From the NCBI GenBank assembly GCA_046076045.1, contig JBJTRI010000120.1, positions 1-6,413 on the forward strand: DNA of 6,413 nt, in the 5' to 3' direction. The translations under genes and the position numbers were made by a program. Positions within the stretch are counted from its first letter, which is position 1. Each line of letters opens with the position of its first letter. This document shows, piece by piece, positions 1-6,346 of this stretch. Under the pieces are notes generated by a model. That model was not told the DNA's origin, did not search any database, and worked only from the letters and a program-made list of their open reading frames with translations. The DNA comes from JAIOPA01 sp046076045. GTDB taxonomy: Bacteria; Eisenbacteria; RBG-16-71-46.

Positions 1-1
1 C

Positions 2-1759
2 GCCATCGCCTGCATGGTGGTGTACTCGGCCACCTCCACGATCTGGCTGGTGCTGATCCAGCCCTTCATGTCGGTGCTGTTCCGCGGCGCGAACGCCTCG
101 CAGGTCCCGAGCGCCGGCGTCGAGGTCCCCGCACTCGCGCATGCGCAGTCGGCGCTCACCGCGTGGCTGGCCGCGGTCCCGCCGTTCGTGGCATTCGAGC
201 GTCTCTGCCTGGTCATCCTCGGATTGTTCCTGGTCCGAAACCTCGCCGACTACGCGGCCTCATACCTGAGCGTCTCGGTGGAGCAGGCCGCGACGCGTGA
301 CCTGCGACGCATGCTGTTCGCGCACCTCCAGCGCCTGCCGCTCTCCTACCTGAACGCGCGGCGCTCGGGCGAGGTCATGTCGCGGGTGACCAACGACGTC
401 GAGGCGCTGCGTGGGGCGCTGGCCGCCGGCATCAGCAACCTGCTCAAGGACGGCCTCACCTTGATCGGCACGCTGGTCATGGTGTTCGCGGCGTCGTGGC
501 GTCTGGCGCTGTTCTCGTTCGTGGTCCTGCCGCCCGCCGCGGCCGCGCTGGTGTGGATCGGGCGCAAGATGCGCAAGCGCTCCGGGCGCGCGCAGGAGGA
601 GATGGCCTCGCTCACCGGCGTGCTGCAGGAGAACCTGAGCGGCGGGCGCATCGTGCGCGCGTTCGGGGCCGAGCGACAGGAGGAGGCCCGCTTCGAACGC
701 TGGAACAGCGGCTACTTCCGGGCGTTCACGCGCCTGCGGCGGGTGTCGGCCGCCGCCAAGCCCATGTCGGAGTACGCCATCATCCTGGTCGCGGTCGCGA
801 TCGGCTGGATGGGGGCGCGCGAGGTGTTCGAGACGCGCACGCTGCCGCCCGAGCGCCTGTTCACGTTCGTGGCCGCGCTCCTCAGCCTGCTGTCCCCGGT
901 CAAGAGCCTGTCCGAGATGGGCGGCACCATGGCGGCCGGCATGGGGGCGGCCGATCGCGTCTGGCAGGTCCTCGACACCCCGCCCAGCATCGCCGACGCG
1001 CCGGGGGCGCGCGCACTTCCGCCGCTCGCCGACGCCATCCGGTTCGAGCGCGTCTCGTTCGCGTACTCACCCGAGCGTCCCGTGCTGCACGACGTCGACT
1101 TCACGGTGCGGCGCGGGGAGGTGGTGGCGCTCGTCGGCACGAGCGGTGCGGGCAAGAGCACGACACTCGACCTGTTGGCGCGCTTCCACGACCCCGTCGC
1201 CGGCCGCGTCACGGTGGATGGTCACGACCTGCGCAGCGTCACGCTCGCGTCGCTCCGGCGTCAGTTGGGCGTCGTCACGCAGGAGACCATCCTGTTCCAC
1301 GACACCGTGCTCGCCAACATCGCCTTCGGGCTCGACCGGGTGGACGACGCGGCGGTCGAGGCGGCGGCGCGCGCGGCGCACGCCCACGACTTCGTCTCGC
1401 GCCTGCCGCAGGGGTACGACACCGTGATCGGCGACCGCGGGGTGCTGCTCTCGGGCGGCGAGCGTCAGCGCATCGCGATCGCGCGTGCGCTGCTGCGGAA
1501 CCCGCCCGTGCTGCTGCTCGACGAGGCCACCTCGGCGCTCGACACCGAGAGCGAGCGGTTGGTGCAGGACGCGCTCGAGCGCCTCATGCACGACCGCACC
1601 GTGCTCGTGATCGCGCATCGGCTGTCCACGGTGCAACACGCCGACCGCATCCTGGTGTTCGAGGGCGGACGCATCGTGGAGCAGGGTCGGCACGAGGAGT
1701 TGCTGGCGCAGGACGGCACGTACCGCCGCCTCCACGACATGCAGTTCCGCGACGCATGA
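2..1759 (+). CDS. msbA: MsbA-type lipid A/LPS exporter, ABC permease-ATPase fusion (5' partial)
   Basis: Half-transporter with a membrane domain fused to an ATPase. By family it would flip lipid A-core from the inner to the outer leaflet of the cytoplasmic membrane as a homodimer. The frame is open to the window edge. The first in-frame ATG (position 14) lies inside the first membrane helix, so the true start is upstream and roughly 30-45 residues are missing. Counting from that ATG, hydrophobic segments lie near residues 1-25, 57-85, 142-185 and 253-300. The ATPase domain has Walker A GTSGAGKST (375-383, Lys381), Q-loop Gln423, signature LSGGERQ (479-485), Walker B LLLDE (Asp503, Glu504), the D-loop SALD and switch His535. 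All catalytic residues are present, so it should be active. The loop after the first helix (about residues 24-56) looks longer than in E. coli MsbA. The heptosyltransferase gene that overlaps its stop codon supports a lipid A role over multidrug export, though sequence alone cannot separate the two. Confidence 0.9.
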   Translation, partial: AIACMVVYSATSTIWLVLIQPFMSVLFRGANASQVPSAGVEVPALAHAQSALTAWLAAVPPFVAFERLCLVILGLFLVRNLADYAASYLSVSVEQAATRDLRRMLFAHLQRLPLSYLNARRSGEVMSRVTNDVEALRGALAAGISNLLKDGLTLIGTLVMVFAASWRLALFSFVVLPPAAAALVWIGRKMRKRSGRAQEEMASLTGVLQENLSGGRIVRAFGAERQEEARFERWNSGYFRAFTRLRRVSAAAKPMSEYAIILVAVAIGWMGAREVFETRTLPPERLFTFVAALLSLLSPVKSLSEMGGTMAAGMGAADRVWQVLDTPPSIADAPGARALPPLADAIRFERVSFAYSPERPVLHDVDFTVRRGEVVALVGTSGAGKSTTLDLLARFHDPVAGRVTVDGHDLRSVTLASLRRQLGVVTQETILFHDTVLANIAFGLDRVDDAAVEAAARAAHAHDFVSRLPQGYDTVIGDRGVLLSGGERQRIAIARALLRNPPVLLLDEATSALDTESERLVQDALERLMHDRTVLVIAHRLSTVQHADRILVFEGGRIVEQGRHEELLAQDGTYRRLHDMQFRDA

Positions 1760-2802
1760 GCGGCACGCCCGCCGTCACGTTGCCCACGGGCGGCTTCCGG
1801 CGCATCGCCGTCCTGCGTCTGTCCTCGCTCGGCGACGTCGTCCTCACCCTGCCCGCGGTCCACGCGCTCCGGCGCGCCTGGCCCGAGGCGCGCATCACGT
1901 ACTGGGTCAAGGAGGAGTACGCCGCCGTCGTGCGCCACGACCCGGCACTCGACCACGTGCGCGTGCTCGAGCGCGATGCCCGGCGGATCGAGGACCTGGT
2001 CAGCATGAGTGCCGAACTCGAGGACCACGACCTCATCGTGGACCTGCACGGCAACGCGCGGACGCGCATCCTGACGTTCCGCCAACAGGCGCGCGTGGTG
2101 CGCACGCGGTCGTGGCGCATGGCGCGCGCACGCTGGGTGCATGCGCGCTGGAGCCGGCCCACGCCGCTGCCGTCCGTGCTCGAACGCCATGCCGCCACGC
2201 TCGCCCCGCTCGGCGTGAAGGTGACCGGGGTGCCGCGCGTGACCGTGCCCGGGTCCGACGAGGATTGGGCGGCCACGGCGCTCGCCGCGCTCGGGGCGGA
2301 GCGACCGTGCGTCGCGCTCGCACCCGGTGCGCTGCACGCCACCAAGCGCTGGCCCGAGGAGCGCTGGTGTGCGCTCGACGAGCGGTTGGAGGGGCTGGGG
2401 ATCGCCCGCGTCGTGCTCTCGACCGCGGCGGAGCGGCGCGGGTTGTCGCGGCTCGCGGCACGCATCGAGGGCTCGACGACCGCGACGTGGCTCACGGGTT
2501 CGCTCGAGCGGGCCGCCGCTGCGATCGGACACTGCCGCGTCGCGGTGACGCACGACTCGGGGCTCATGCACCTGGCGGCAGCGCGCGGCGTGCCGGTGGT
2601 GGCGATCTTCGGCAGCACGTCGCCCGTGCTGGGTTTCGCACCGGCGGGCGAGGGGCATGCCCTCGTACAGACCGAGCTCGCGTGCCGTCCCTGCACGCTG
2701 CACGGGCGCGAACGCTGCCCGCTCGGGCACTTCCGCTGCATGACGGACCTCGCGCCCGAGGCCGTCCTCGCACAGGTCACGCGACGCCTCGGCGACCGCT
2801 GA
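1756..2802 (+). CDS. Glycosyltransferase family 9, LPS core heptosyltransferase
   Basis: Soluble or membrane-associated GT-B enzyme of 348 residues, the usual length for GT9. By family it moves L-glycero-D-manno-heptose from ADP-heptose to the LPS inner core. The N-terminal Rossmann half opens with RLSSLGDVVLTLP (Asp27, the conserved acidic residue of the family). The C-terminal nucleotide-sugar half has APGALHATKRWP (189-200, Lys197) and THDSGLMHLAAA (Asp267, His272). Near the C-terminus are four cysteines, C310-x2-C313-x7-C321-x6-C328, around a CPLGH motif seen in many bacterial GT9 proteins. The ATG overlaps the exporter stop as ATGA and no strong Shine-Dalgarno precedes it, which suggests translational coupling to the exporter. 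Whether it is heptosyltransferase I (WaaC), II or a later enzyme cannot be fixed from sequence. The second GT9 at 4362-5366 looks more like WaaF, so a WaaC-like role here is a reasonable guess. Confidence 0.9.
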   Translation: MSGTPAVTLPTGGFRRIAVLRLSSLGDVVLTLPAVHALRRAWPEARITYWVKEEYAAVVRHDPALDHVRVLERDARRIEDLVSMSAELEDHDLIVDLHGNARTRILTFRQQARVVRTRSWRMARARWVHARWSRPTPLPSVLERHAATLAPLGVKVTGVPRVTVPGSDEDWAATALAALGAERPCVALAPGALHATKRWPEERWCALDERLEGLGIARVVLSTAAERRGLSRLAARIEGSTTATWLTGSLERAAAAIGHCRVAVTHDSGLMHLAAARGVPVVAIFGSTSPVLGFAPAGEGHALVQTELACRPCTLHGRERCPLGHFRCMTDLAPEAVLAQVTRRLGDR

Positions 2803-2817
2803 CCCGTCGCCATGGTC

Positions 2818-2847
2818 TTGGCGGCCCGTGCCGGGCTGCCCTAGACT
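2818..2847 (+). promoter_or_regulatory. Likely sigma-70-type promoter for proS and downstream genes
   Basis: A -35-like TTGGCG (2818-2823, 4 of 6 to TTGACA) and a -10-like TAGACT (2842-2847, 4 of 6 to TATAAT) are 18 bp apart in the only sizeable gap of the cluster. Transcription would start near 2853-2855, leaving a leader of about 50 bases before the proS GTG. No other convincing promoter is seen upstream of waaF or the phosphatase gene, so this one may serve proS, waaF and gmhB together. It is a sequence match only. Confidence 0.5.
2820..2840 (+). other. GC-rich stem-loop / dyad after the heptosyltransferase gene
   Basis: GGCGGCCCG (2820-2828) and CGGGCTGCC (2832-2840) can pair over 9 bp, with one G-U pair and a 3-base loop. 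It begins 17 bases after the upstream stop codon. There is no T-tract after it, so it is not a classical intrinsic terminator, but it could pause RNA polymerase or protect the 3' end of the msbA-heptosyltransferase message. It also fills the spacer of the proposed proS promoter, so as DNA the dyad could be a regulator-binding site. Pairing is read directly from the sequence; the function is unknown. Confidence 0.4.
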
Positions 2848-2873
2848 GCCGGAGTACGCCGCACCCATCGCAC

Positions 2874-2888
2874 GCGCGCTCTGCGCGC
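2874..2888 (+). other. Short GC hairpin in the proS leader
   Basis: GCGCGC (2874-2879), a TCT loop (2880-2882) and GCGCGC (2883-2888) form a perfect 6-bp stem within the predicted 5' leader, ending 7 bases before the ribosome binding site. It could modestly affect translation initiation. No T-box or other known riboswitch pattern is visible, and in such GC-rich DNA a short stem like this can arise by chance. Confidence 0.25.
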
Positions 2889-2895
2889 CCTCCCC

Positions 2896-2900
2896 GGAGA
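2896..2900 (+). promoter_or_regulatory. Ribosome binding site that fixes the proS GTG start
   Basis: GGAGA lies 5 bases upstream of the GTG at 2906. This decides the start: the longer in-frame GTG at 2828 would add 26 residues unlike ProS proteins, has no ribosome binding site, and lies upstream of the predicted transcription start. Confidence 0.7.
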
Positions 2901-2905
2901 TCCCC

Positions 2906-4354
2906 GTGGCCCAGAAGGACGAGAGCAAGACGTTCGTCGAGGACCTGACCGACCAGTCCGACGATTTCTCGCGCTGGTACAACGACGTCATCTACAAGGC
3001 CGAGCTGGTGGGCGACTCGCCCGTGCGCGGCTCGCTCGTCATCCGGCCCTACGGATTCGGGGTGTGGGAGAACATCCAGCGCCTGCTCGACCGCCGCATC
3101 AAGGCGACGGGGCACCAGAACGCCTACTTCCCGCTGCTCATCCCCGAGTCGCTCCTGCAGAAGGAGGCCGACCACGTCGAGGGCTTCGCGCCCGAGTGCG
3201 CGTGGGTCACCGAGGGCGGGCGCGAGAAGCTGGGTGAGCGCTACGCCATCCGGCCGACGAGCGAAGCCATCATCGGCCACATGTACTCGCAGTGGATCAA
3301 GAGCCACCGCGACCTGCCCGTCCTGCTCAACCAGTGGTGCAACGTCATGCGGTGGGAGAAGCGCACCCGTCCGTTCCTGCGCACCGCCGAGTTCCTGTGG
3401 CAGGAGGGGCACACCGCGCACGCCACCGAACCCGAAGCGCGCGAGGAGGTGCTGCGCATGCTCGAGGTCTACCGCGAGTTCGTGGAGACCGAGCTGGCGG
3501 TGCCCGTGCATCCGGGCAAGAAGAGCGATGCCGAGCGTTTCGCTGGGGCGCAGGAGACGTACACCATCGAAGCGCTCATGAAGGACGGCAAGGCGCTGCA
3601 GGCCGGCACCTCGCACCACCTCGGCCAGCACTTCGCCAAGGTCTTCGACATCCTCTACCAGGACCACGAGGGCAAGCAGCAGCACGTCTGGCAGACGTCG
3701 TGGGGCGTGTCCACGCGTCTCATCGGGGCGCTCGTGATGGTGCACGGCGACGACGCCGGCCTGCGACTGCCGCCCGCGGTCGCGACCATCCAGGTCGTGG
3801 TCGTGCCGATCTGGCGCAAGGACGAGGAGCGCGCCGCGGTGCAGGCGTTCCTCGACAAGGTGCGTGAGGCGCTGGGCGATCGCGTACGACTGCACGTCGA
3901 CGACCGCGACCAGTACTCGCCGGGCTGGAAGTACAACGAGTACGAGATGCGCGGCGTGCCGCTCCGCATCGAGGTGGGCCCGAAGGACGTCGCCAAGGGT
4001 GCGGTCATGACCGTGCGCCGCGACGATCGCGCCAAGGAGTCGGTGCCGCTCGAGGCGCTGGCGGAGCGCGTCCCGGCGCTGCTCGCCGACATCCAGCGCT
4101 CGCTCTACCAGCAGGCGCTCGCGCACCGCACCGCCAACACCACGCTCGCGACCTCGAAGGACGAGGTCATCGCGCACTTCGCGGCCGACCGTCGCGGGTT
4201 CGTGGCGGTGCCGTGGGACGGTTCGGCGGAGTTCGAGGCCGAGGTGAAGCAGCGGACCGGCGCAACGCTGCGCTGCATGCCGTTCGACACCACGCCGTTC
4301 GAGTCCGTCGCCCGGGCGGGGCACCGCATCGCCCTGTTCGCTCGCAGCTACTGA
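2906..4354 (+). CDS. proS: Prolyl-tRNA synthetase, short archaeal/eukaryote-like type without editing insert
   Basis: Class II aminoacyl-tRNA synthetase of 482 residues, cytoplasmic, which charges tRNA-Pro with proline. It is the short ProS form: there is no editing (INS) insertion between motifs 2 and 3, and a C-terminal extension follows the anticodon-binding domain. The motif 1 region is about residues 43-85 (SLVIRPYGFGVWENIQ). Motif 2 is MRWEKRTRPFLRTAEFLWQE (148-167), followed by GHTAH. The proline-site segment is TSHHLGQHF (235-243) and motif 3 contains HGDDAGLRLPP (from His280). The anticodon-binding domain starts near residue 295. In the C-terminal domain the zinc-binding cysteines typical of this type are not seen: PWDGSAEFE (from Pro436) replaces the first cysteine pair, and only Cys457 remains. 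The protein ends ALFARSY, keeping the C-terminal tyrosine typical of the group. The start is GTG with GGAGA 5 bases upstream. It sits between LPS heptose genes, 7 bases from waaF. Confidence 0.97.
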   Translation: MAQKDESKTFVEDLTDQSDDFSRWYNDVIYKAELVGDSPVRGSLVIRPYGFGVWENIQRLLDRRIKATGHQNAYFPLLIPESLLQKEADHVEGFAPECAWVTEGGREKLGERYAIRPTSEAIIGHMYSQWIKSHRDLPVLLNQWCNVMRWEKRTRPFLRTAEFLWQEGHTAHATEPEAREEVLRMLEVYREFVETELAVPVHPGKKSDAERFAGAQETYTIEALMKDGKALQAGTSHHLGQHFAKVFDILYQDHEGKQQHVWQTSWGVSTRLIGALVMVHGDDAGLRLPPAVATIQVVVVPIWRKDEERAAVQAFLDKVREALGDRVRLHVDDRDQYSPGWKYNEYEMRGVPLRIEVGPKDVAKGAVMTVRRDDRAKESVPLEALAERVPALLADIQRSLYQQALAHRTANTTLATSKDEVIAHFAADRRGFVAVPWDGSAEFEAEVKQRTGATLRCMPFDTTPFESVARAGHRIALFARSY

Positions 4355-4357
4355 GGT
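4353..4357 (+). promoter_or_regulatory. Ribosome binding site of waaF overlapping the proS stop
   Basis: GAGGT shares bases with the proS TGA and lies 4 bases before the waaF ATG at 4362. This placement suggests proS and waaF are read from one transcript, with ribosomes able to pass from one gene to the next. Confidence 0.6.
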
Positions 4358-4361
4358 CCGC

Positions 4362-5366
4362 ATGACGACCCGCCGGGTGCTCGTCCGGTTGCCGAACTGG
4401 CTCGGGGACGTCGTCATGGCCCGTCCGGTCCTGTGGGCGCTCCGGCAGGCGTGGCCGCAGGCCGAGCTGCTCGGCGTGGGGCCGGCCGCGTTGTGCGCCC
4501 CCTTGGTGGACGAGGGTCTGCTCCATGCGCTGGCCCCGGCGGCGCGTGACGCCGCCGCGCGACGCGACGCGGCCCGAGCGGCGCGCGCGTTCCGGCCCGA
4601 GGTGGCGTTCGTGCTGCCGGGTTCGTTCTCGAGCGCATGGTTGGCGTGGCGCTCGGGCGCAAGCACGCGGATCGGGTTCCGCGGCGAGGGCCGCCGACCG
4701 CTGCTCACGCACGCGCCGGTTCGCGCCGCGCGCGGCGACCGTCACCAGAGCGACGAGTTCCTCGACCTCGCCGCCCTCGTGGGGGTGCGGGAGGCGCCGG
4801 GGCTTCCGGTGCTCGCGGCGAGCGACGCGGGCCGCGCCGAGGCCGCTCGCCTGCGGGCCGAGACCGGGGTGACGGGCGACTACGCCATCATGGGACCGCG
4901 CTCGGCCTATGGCCCCGCCCGGGAGTGGTTCCCCGACCGGTTCGCCGCGACCGCGCGCGGACTGGCGGAACGGGGGCTGCGCGTGCTCGTGTGCGGCACG
5001 GCCTCCGAGGCGGCCGCCTGCGACGAGGTGGTGCGCGCGAGCGGGGGGGCGGCCCTCGCGCTGGCGGGCCGCACCACGCTGCCGGGTCTGCTCGCGCTCG
5101 CGGCCGGCGCGCGTCTGGCCGTGTGCAACGACTCGGGGCTCGCGCACCTCGCGGCCGCCGCCGGCACGCCGACGATCCAGATCTACGGTTCGGCCGCGAG
5201 CGGCTGGACGGCCGCGCGTGGTCCGCACGTGCGCATCCTGCATCGCGCCCCGGTCTGCTCGCCGTGCTGGCAGCGGCGCTGCACCATCGGCACGCGTTGT
5301 CTCGATGCGATCGGCGTGCCGCTCGTGCTGCGCGCCGCCGACGCCCTCCTGGCCGAGGCGGCATGA
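4362..5366 (+). CDS. waaF: Glycosyltransferase family 9, probable LPS heptosyltransferase II
   Basis: GT-B enzyme of 334 residues, the usual WaaF length. By family it adds the second heptose from ADP-heptose to the LPS inner core on the cytoplasmic face of the inner membrane. The N-terminus VLVRLPNWLGDVVMARP (Asp16) is close to the WaaF signature NWIGD. The C-terminal half has GPRSAYGPAREWFPDRFA (from Gly178), matching the WaaF pattern GAEYGPAKRWP except that the Lys-Arg before Trp is Arg-Glu here, and CNDSGLAHLAAAAGTP (Asp257, His262). A cysteine set C299-x2-C302-x4-C307-x5-C313 (CSPCWQRRC core) parallels the one in the GT9 protein at 1756-2802. The ATG at 4362 is supported by a ribosome binding site 4 bases upstream. 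The gene follows proS by 7 bases and overlaps the phosphatase gene by ATGA, so it lies in a tight operon. WaaF is the best call; another heptosyltransferase acceptor is possible. Confidence 0.88.
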   Translation: MTTRRVLVRLPNWLGDVVMARPVLWALRQAWPQAELLGVGPAALCAPLVDEGLLHALAPAARDAAARRDAARAARAFRPEVAFVLPGSFSSAWLAWRSGASTRIGFRGEGRRPLLTHAPVRAARGDRHQSDEFLDLAALVGVREAPGLPVLAASDAGRAEAARLRAETGVTGDYAIMGPRSAYGPAREWFPDRFAATARGLAERGLRVLVCGTASEAAACDEVVRASGGAALALAGRTTLPGLLALAAGARLAVCNDSGLAHLAAAAGTPTIQIYGSAASGWTAARGPHVRILHRAPVCSPCWQRRCTIGTRCLDAIGVPLVLRAADALLAEAA

Positions 5367-6346
5367 GGATCGCGCTCGCGGGCCCCACGCCCGCACGCCT
5401 CGCGCGCGCGCTCGAGGGGCTTGTCGCCCGCGGGCACGCGGTCGTCGCCGGCTCGGCCACGCAGCCGTGCGACGTGGTGCTGGGCGCACGTCCGATCGCG
5501 GCCGCGTGGCGCGCCGTGCAGGGACATGCGCGCGCGATCGTGCTGCAACTCGACGCCGACGCGCATGCGCGCTGGTCGCCGCTCGACCACTGGGCGTTCG
5601 CGATGAGCGGGGCGTGGGGGCTGGTGTCCGAGCACGAGGTCCCGGTGTTCCTCGCGCGCGTCGCCGAGCACGACCACGAGCGACTCGCGTTGTGGGCGAC
5701 GGAGGCAGGCGACGGTCCGGCCGAGCTGCGGCCCGACACGCAGCTGCTCGAACGCGCGTGCGAGCGCGCGATCGCGCGACGGGTCGCGGGGCCCGACCGC
5801 AGTGCGCTGTTCGTGGACCGTGACGGCACCCTCATCGTCGAGCGCCACCACCTCTCGGACCCCGACGGCGTGGAGCTGATCCCGGGTGTGGCCGAGGCGC
5901 TGCGCGTGGTGCGCGCCGCCGGCCATCCCGTCGTGGTGGTCTCGAATCAGGCCGGGGTAGGGCGGGGCTGGTTCGACGAGACCCGCGTGCACGCCGTCAT
6001 GGCCCGCATGCGGCACCTGCTGCGCGCCGAGGGCGTCGAGTTGGACGCGGTGCGGTTCTGCCCGCACGCCCCCGAGGCGGCCTGCGATTGCCGCAAGCCC
6101 GGCACCCGCCTGCTGCGGGAGGCGGCCGACGACCTGCGCCTGTCGCTCGTGGCCTCGGCGGTGGTCGGCGACAAGTGGCTCGACGTGGACGCCGGGCATG
6201 CGGCGCGTGCCGCTGGCGTACTGGTACGCACCGGCCATGGGCGCGAGGAGGAGTGTGCGACGCGTGCGGAGGGGGCGCGGGCGGCGGATCTCGTGTGCGA
6301 CGACCTGCCGGCTGCCGTGCGGTGGTTCCTGGCGCAGCAAGTCTGA
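5363..6346 (+). CDS. gmhB: GmhB-like heptose-bisphosphate phosphatase with an unusual N-terminal domain
   Basis: A 327-residue protein. Residues about 145-327 form a complete HAD-superfamily (IIIA) phosphatase of normal GmhB size. By family it removes the C7 phosphate from D-glycero-D-manno-heptose 1,7-bisphosphate on the ADP-heptose pathway. Motif I is FVDRDGTL (nucleophile Asp152, acid/base Asp154), motif II VSNQAGVGRG (Ser194), the zinc loop C233-P-H235-x5-C241-D-C243, motif III Lys245 in CRKPG, and motif IV GDKWLDVDAG (Asp270, Asp274). The spacing within the zinc loop is shorter than in E. coli GmhB and also resembles the HisB phosphatase domain, but the heptosyltransferase neighbours favour GmhB. 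Residues 1-145 are extra: alpha/beta in character, beginning MRIALAGPTPARLARAL, with SPLDHWAF and GLVSEHE further on. This is faintly like the N-terminal half of a GT4-type GT-B glycosyltransferase, without its catalytic C-terminal half. The start ATG overlaps the waaF stop (ATGA), with GAGG at 5355-5358. The phosphatase call is firm; the N-terminal function is unknown. Confidence 0.88.
   Translation: MRIALAGPTPARLARALEGLVARGHAVVAGSATQPCDVVLGARPIAAAWRAVQGHARAIVLQLDADAHARWSPLDHWAFAMSGAWGLVSEHEVPVFLARVAEHDHERLALWATEAGDGPAELRPDTQLLERACERAIARRVAGPDRSALFVDRDGTLIVERHHLSDPDGVELIPGVAEALRVVRAAGHPVVVVSNQAGVGRGWFDETRVHAVMARMRHLLRAEGVELDAVRFCPHAPEAACDCRKPGTRLLREAADDLRLSLVASAVVGDKWLDVDAGHAARAAGVLVRTGHGREEECATRAEGARAADLVCDDLPAAVRWFLAQQV

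Noticed and set aside
14..16. ATG at 14 as the true start of the ABC exporter
   Set aside because: The frame is open upstream to the window edge, and starting here would cut into the first membrane helix of an MsbA-type protein.
496..1755. Upstream in-frame extension of the first heptosyltransferase inside the exporter gene
   Set aside because: The translated stretch is Arg/Ala/Gly-rich and out of frame with the conserved exporter. The homology to GT9 begins just after the ATG at 1756.
2828..2905. Longer proS start at GTG 2828
   Set aside because: The extra 26 residues are unlike ProS N-termini, no ribosome binding site precedes them, and the region holds the likely -10 element. GTG 2906 has GGAGA at good spacing.
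1465..2991. Antisense open frame of 508 codons opposite the exporter end, the first heptosyltransferase and the proS start
   Set aside because: It spans three real gene boundaries on the other strand and has low-complexity composition, as expected for a shadow in high-GC DNA.
2777..4708. Long antisense open frame of 643 codons opposite proS and the start of waaF
   Set aside because: It mirrors the GC-rich codon structure of the + strand genes, is rich in Arg, Ala, His and Gly without recognisable motifs, and lies opposite clearly conserved proteins. It is a shadow frame.
4637..5362. Upstream in-frame extension of the phosphatase gene inside waaF
   Set aside because: It overlaps conserved WaaF motifs in another frame and is low complexity. 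The ATGA overlap at 5363 with GAGG just upstream is the natural start.
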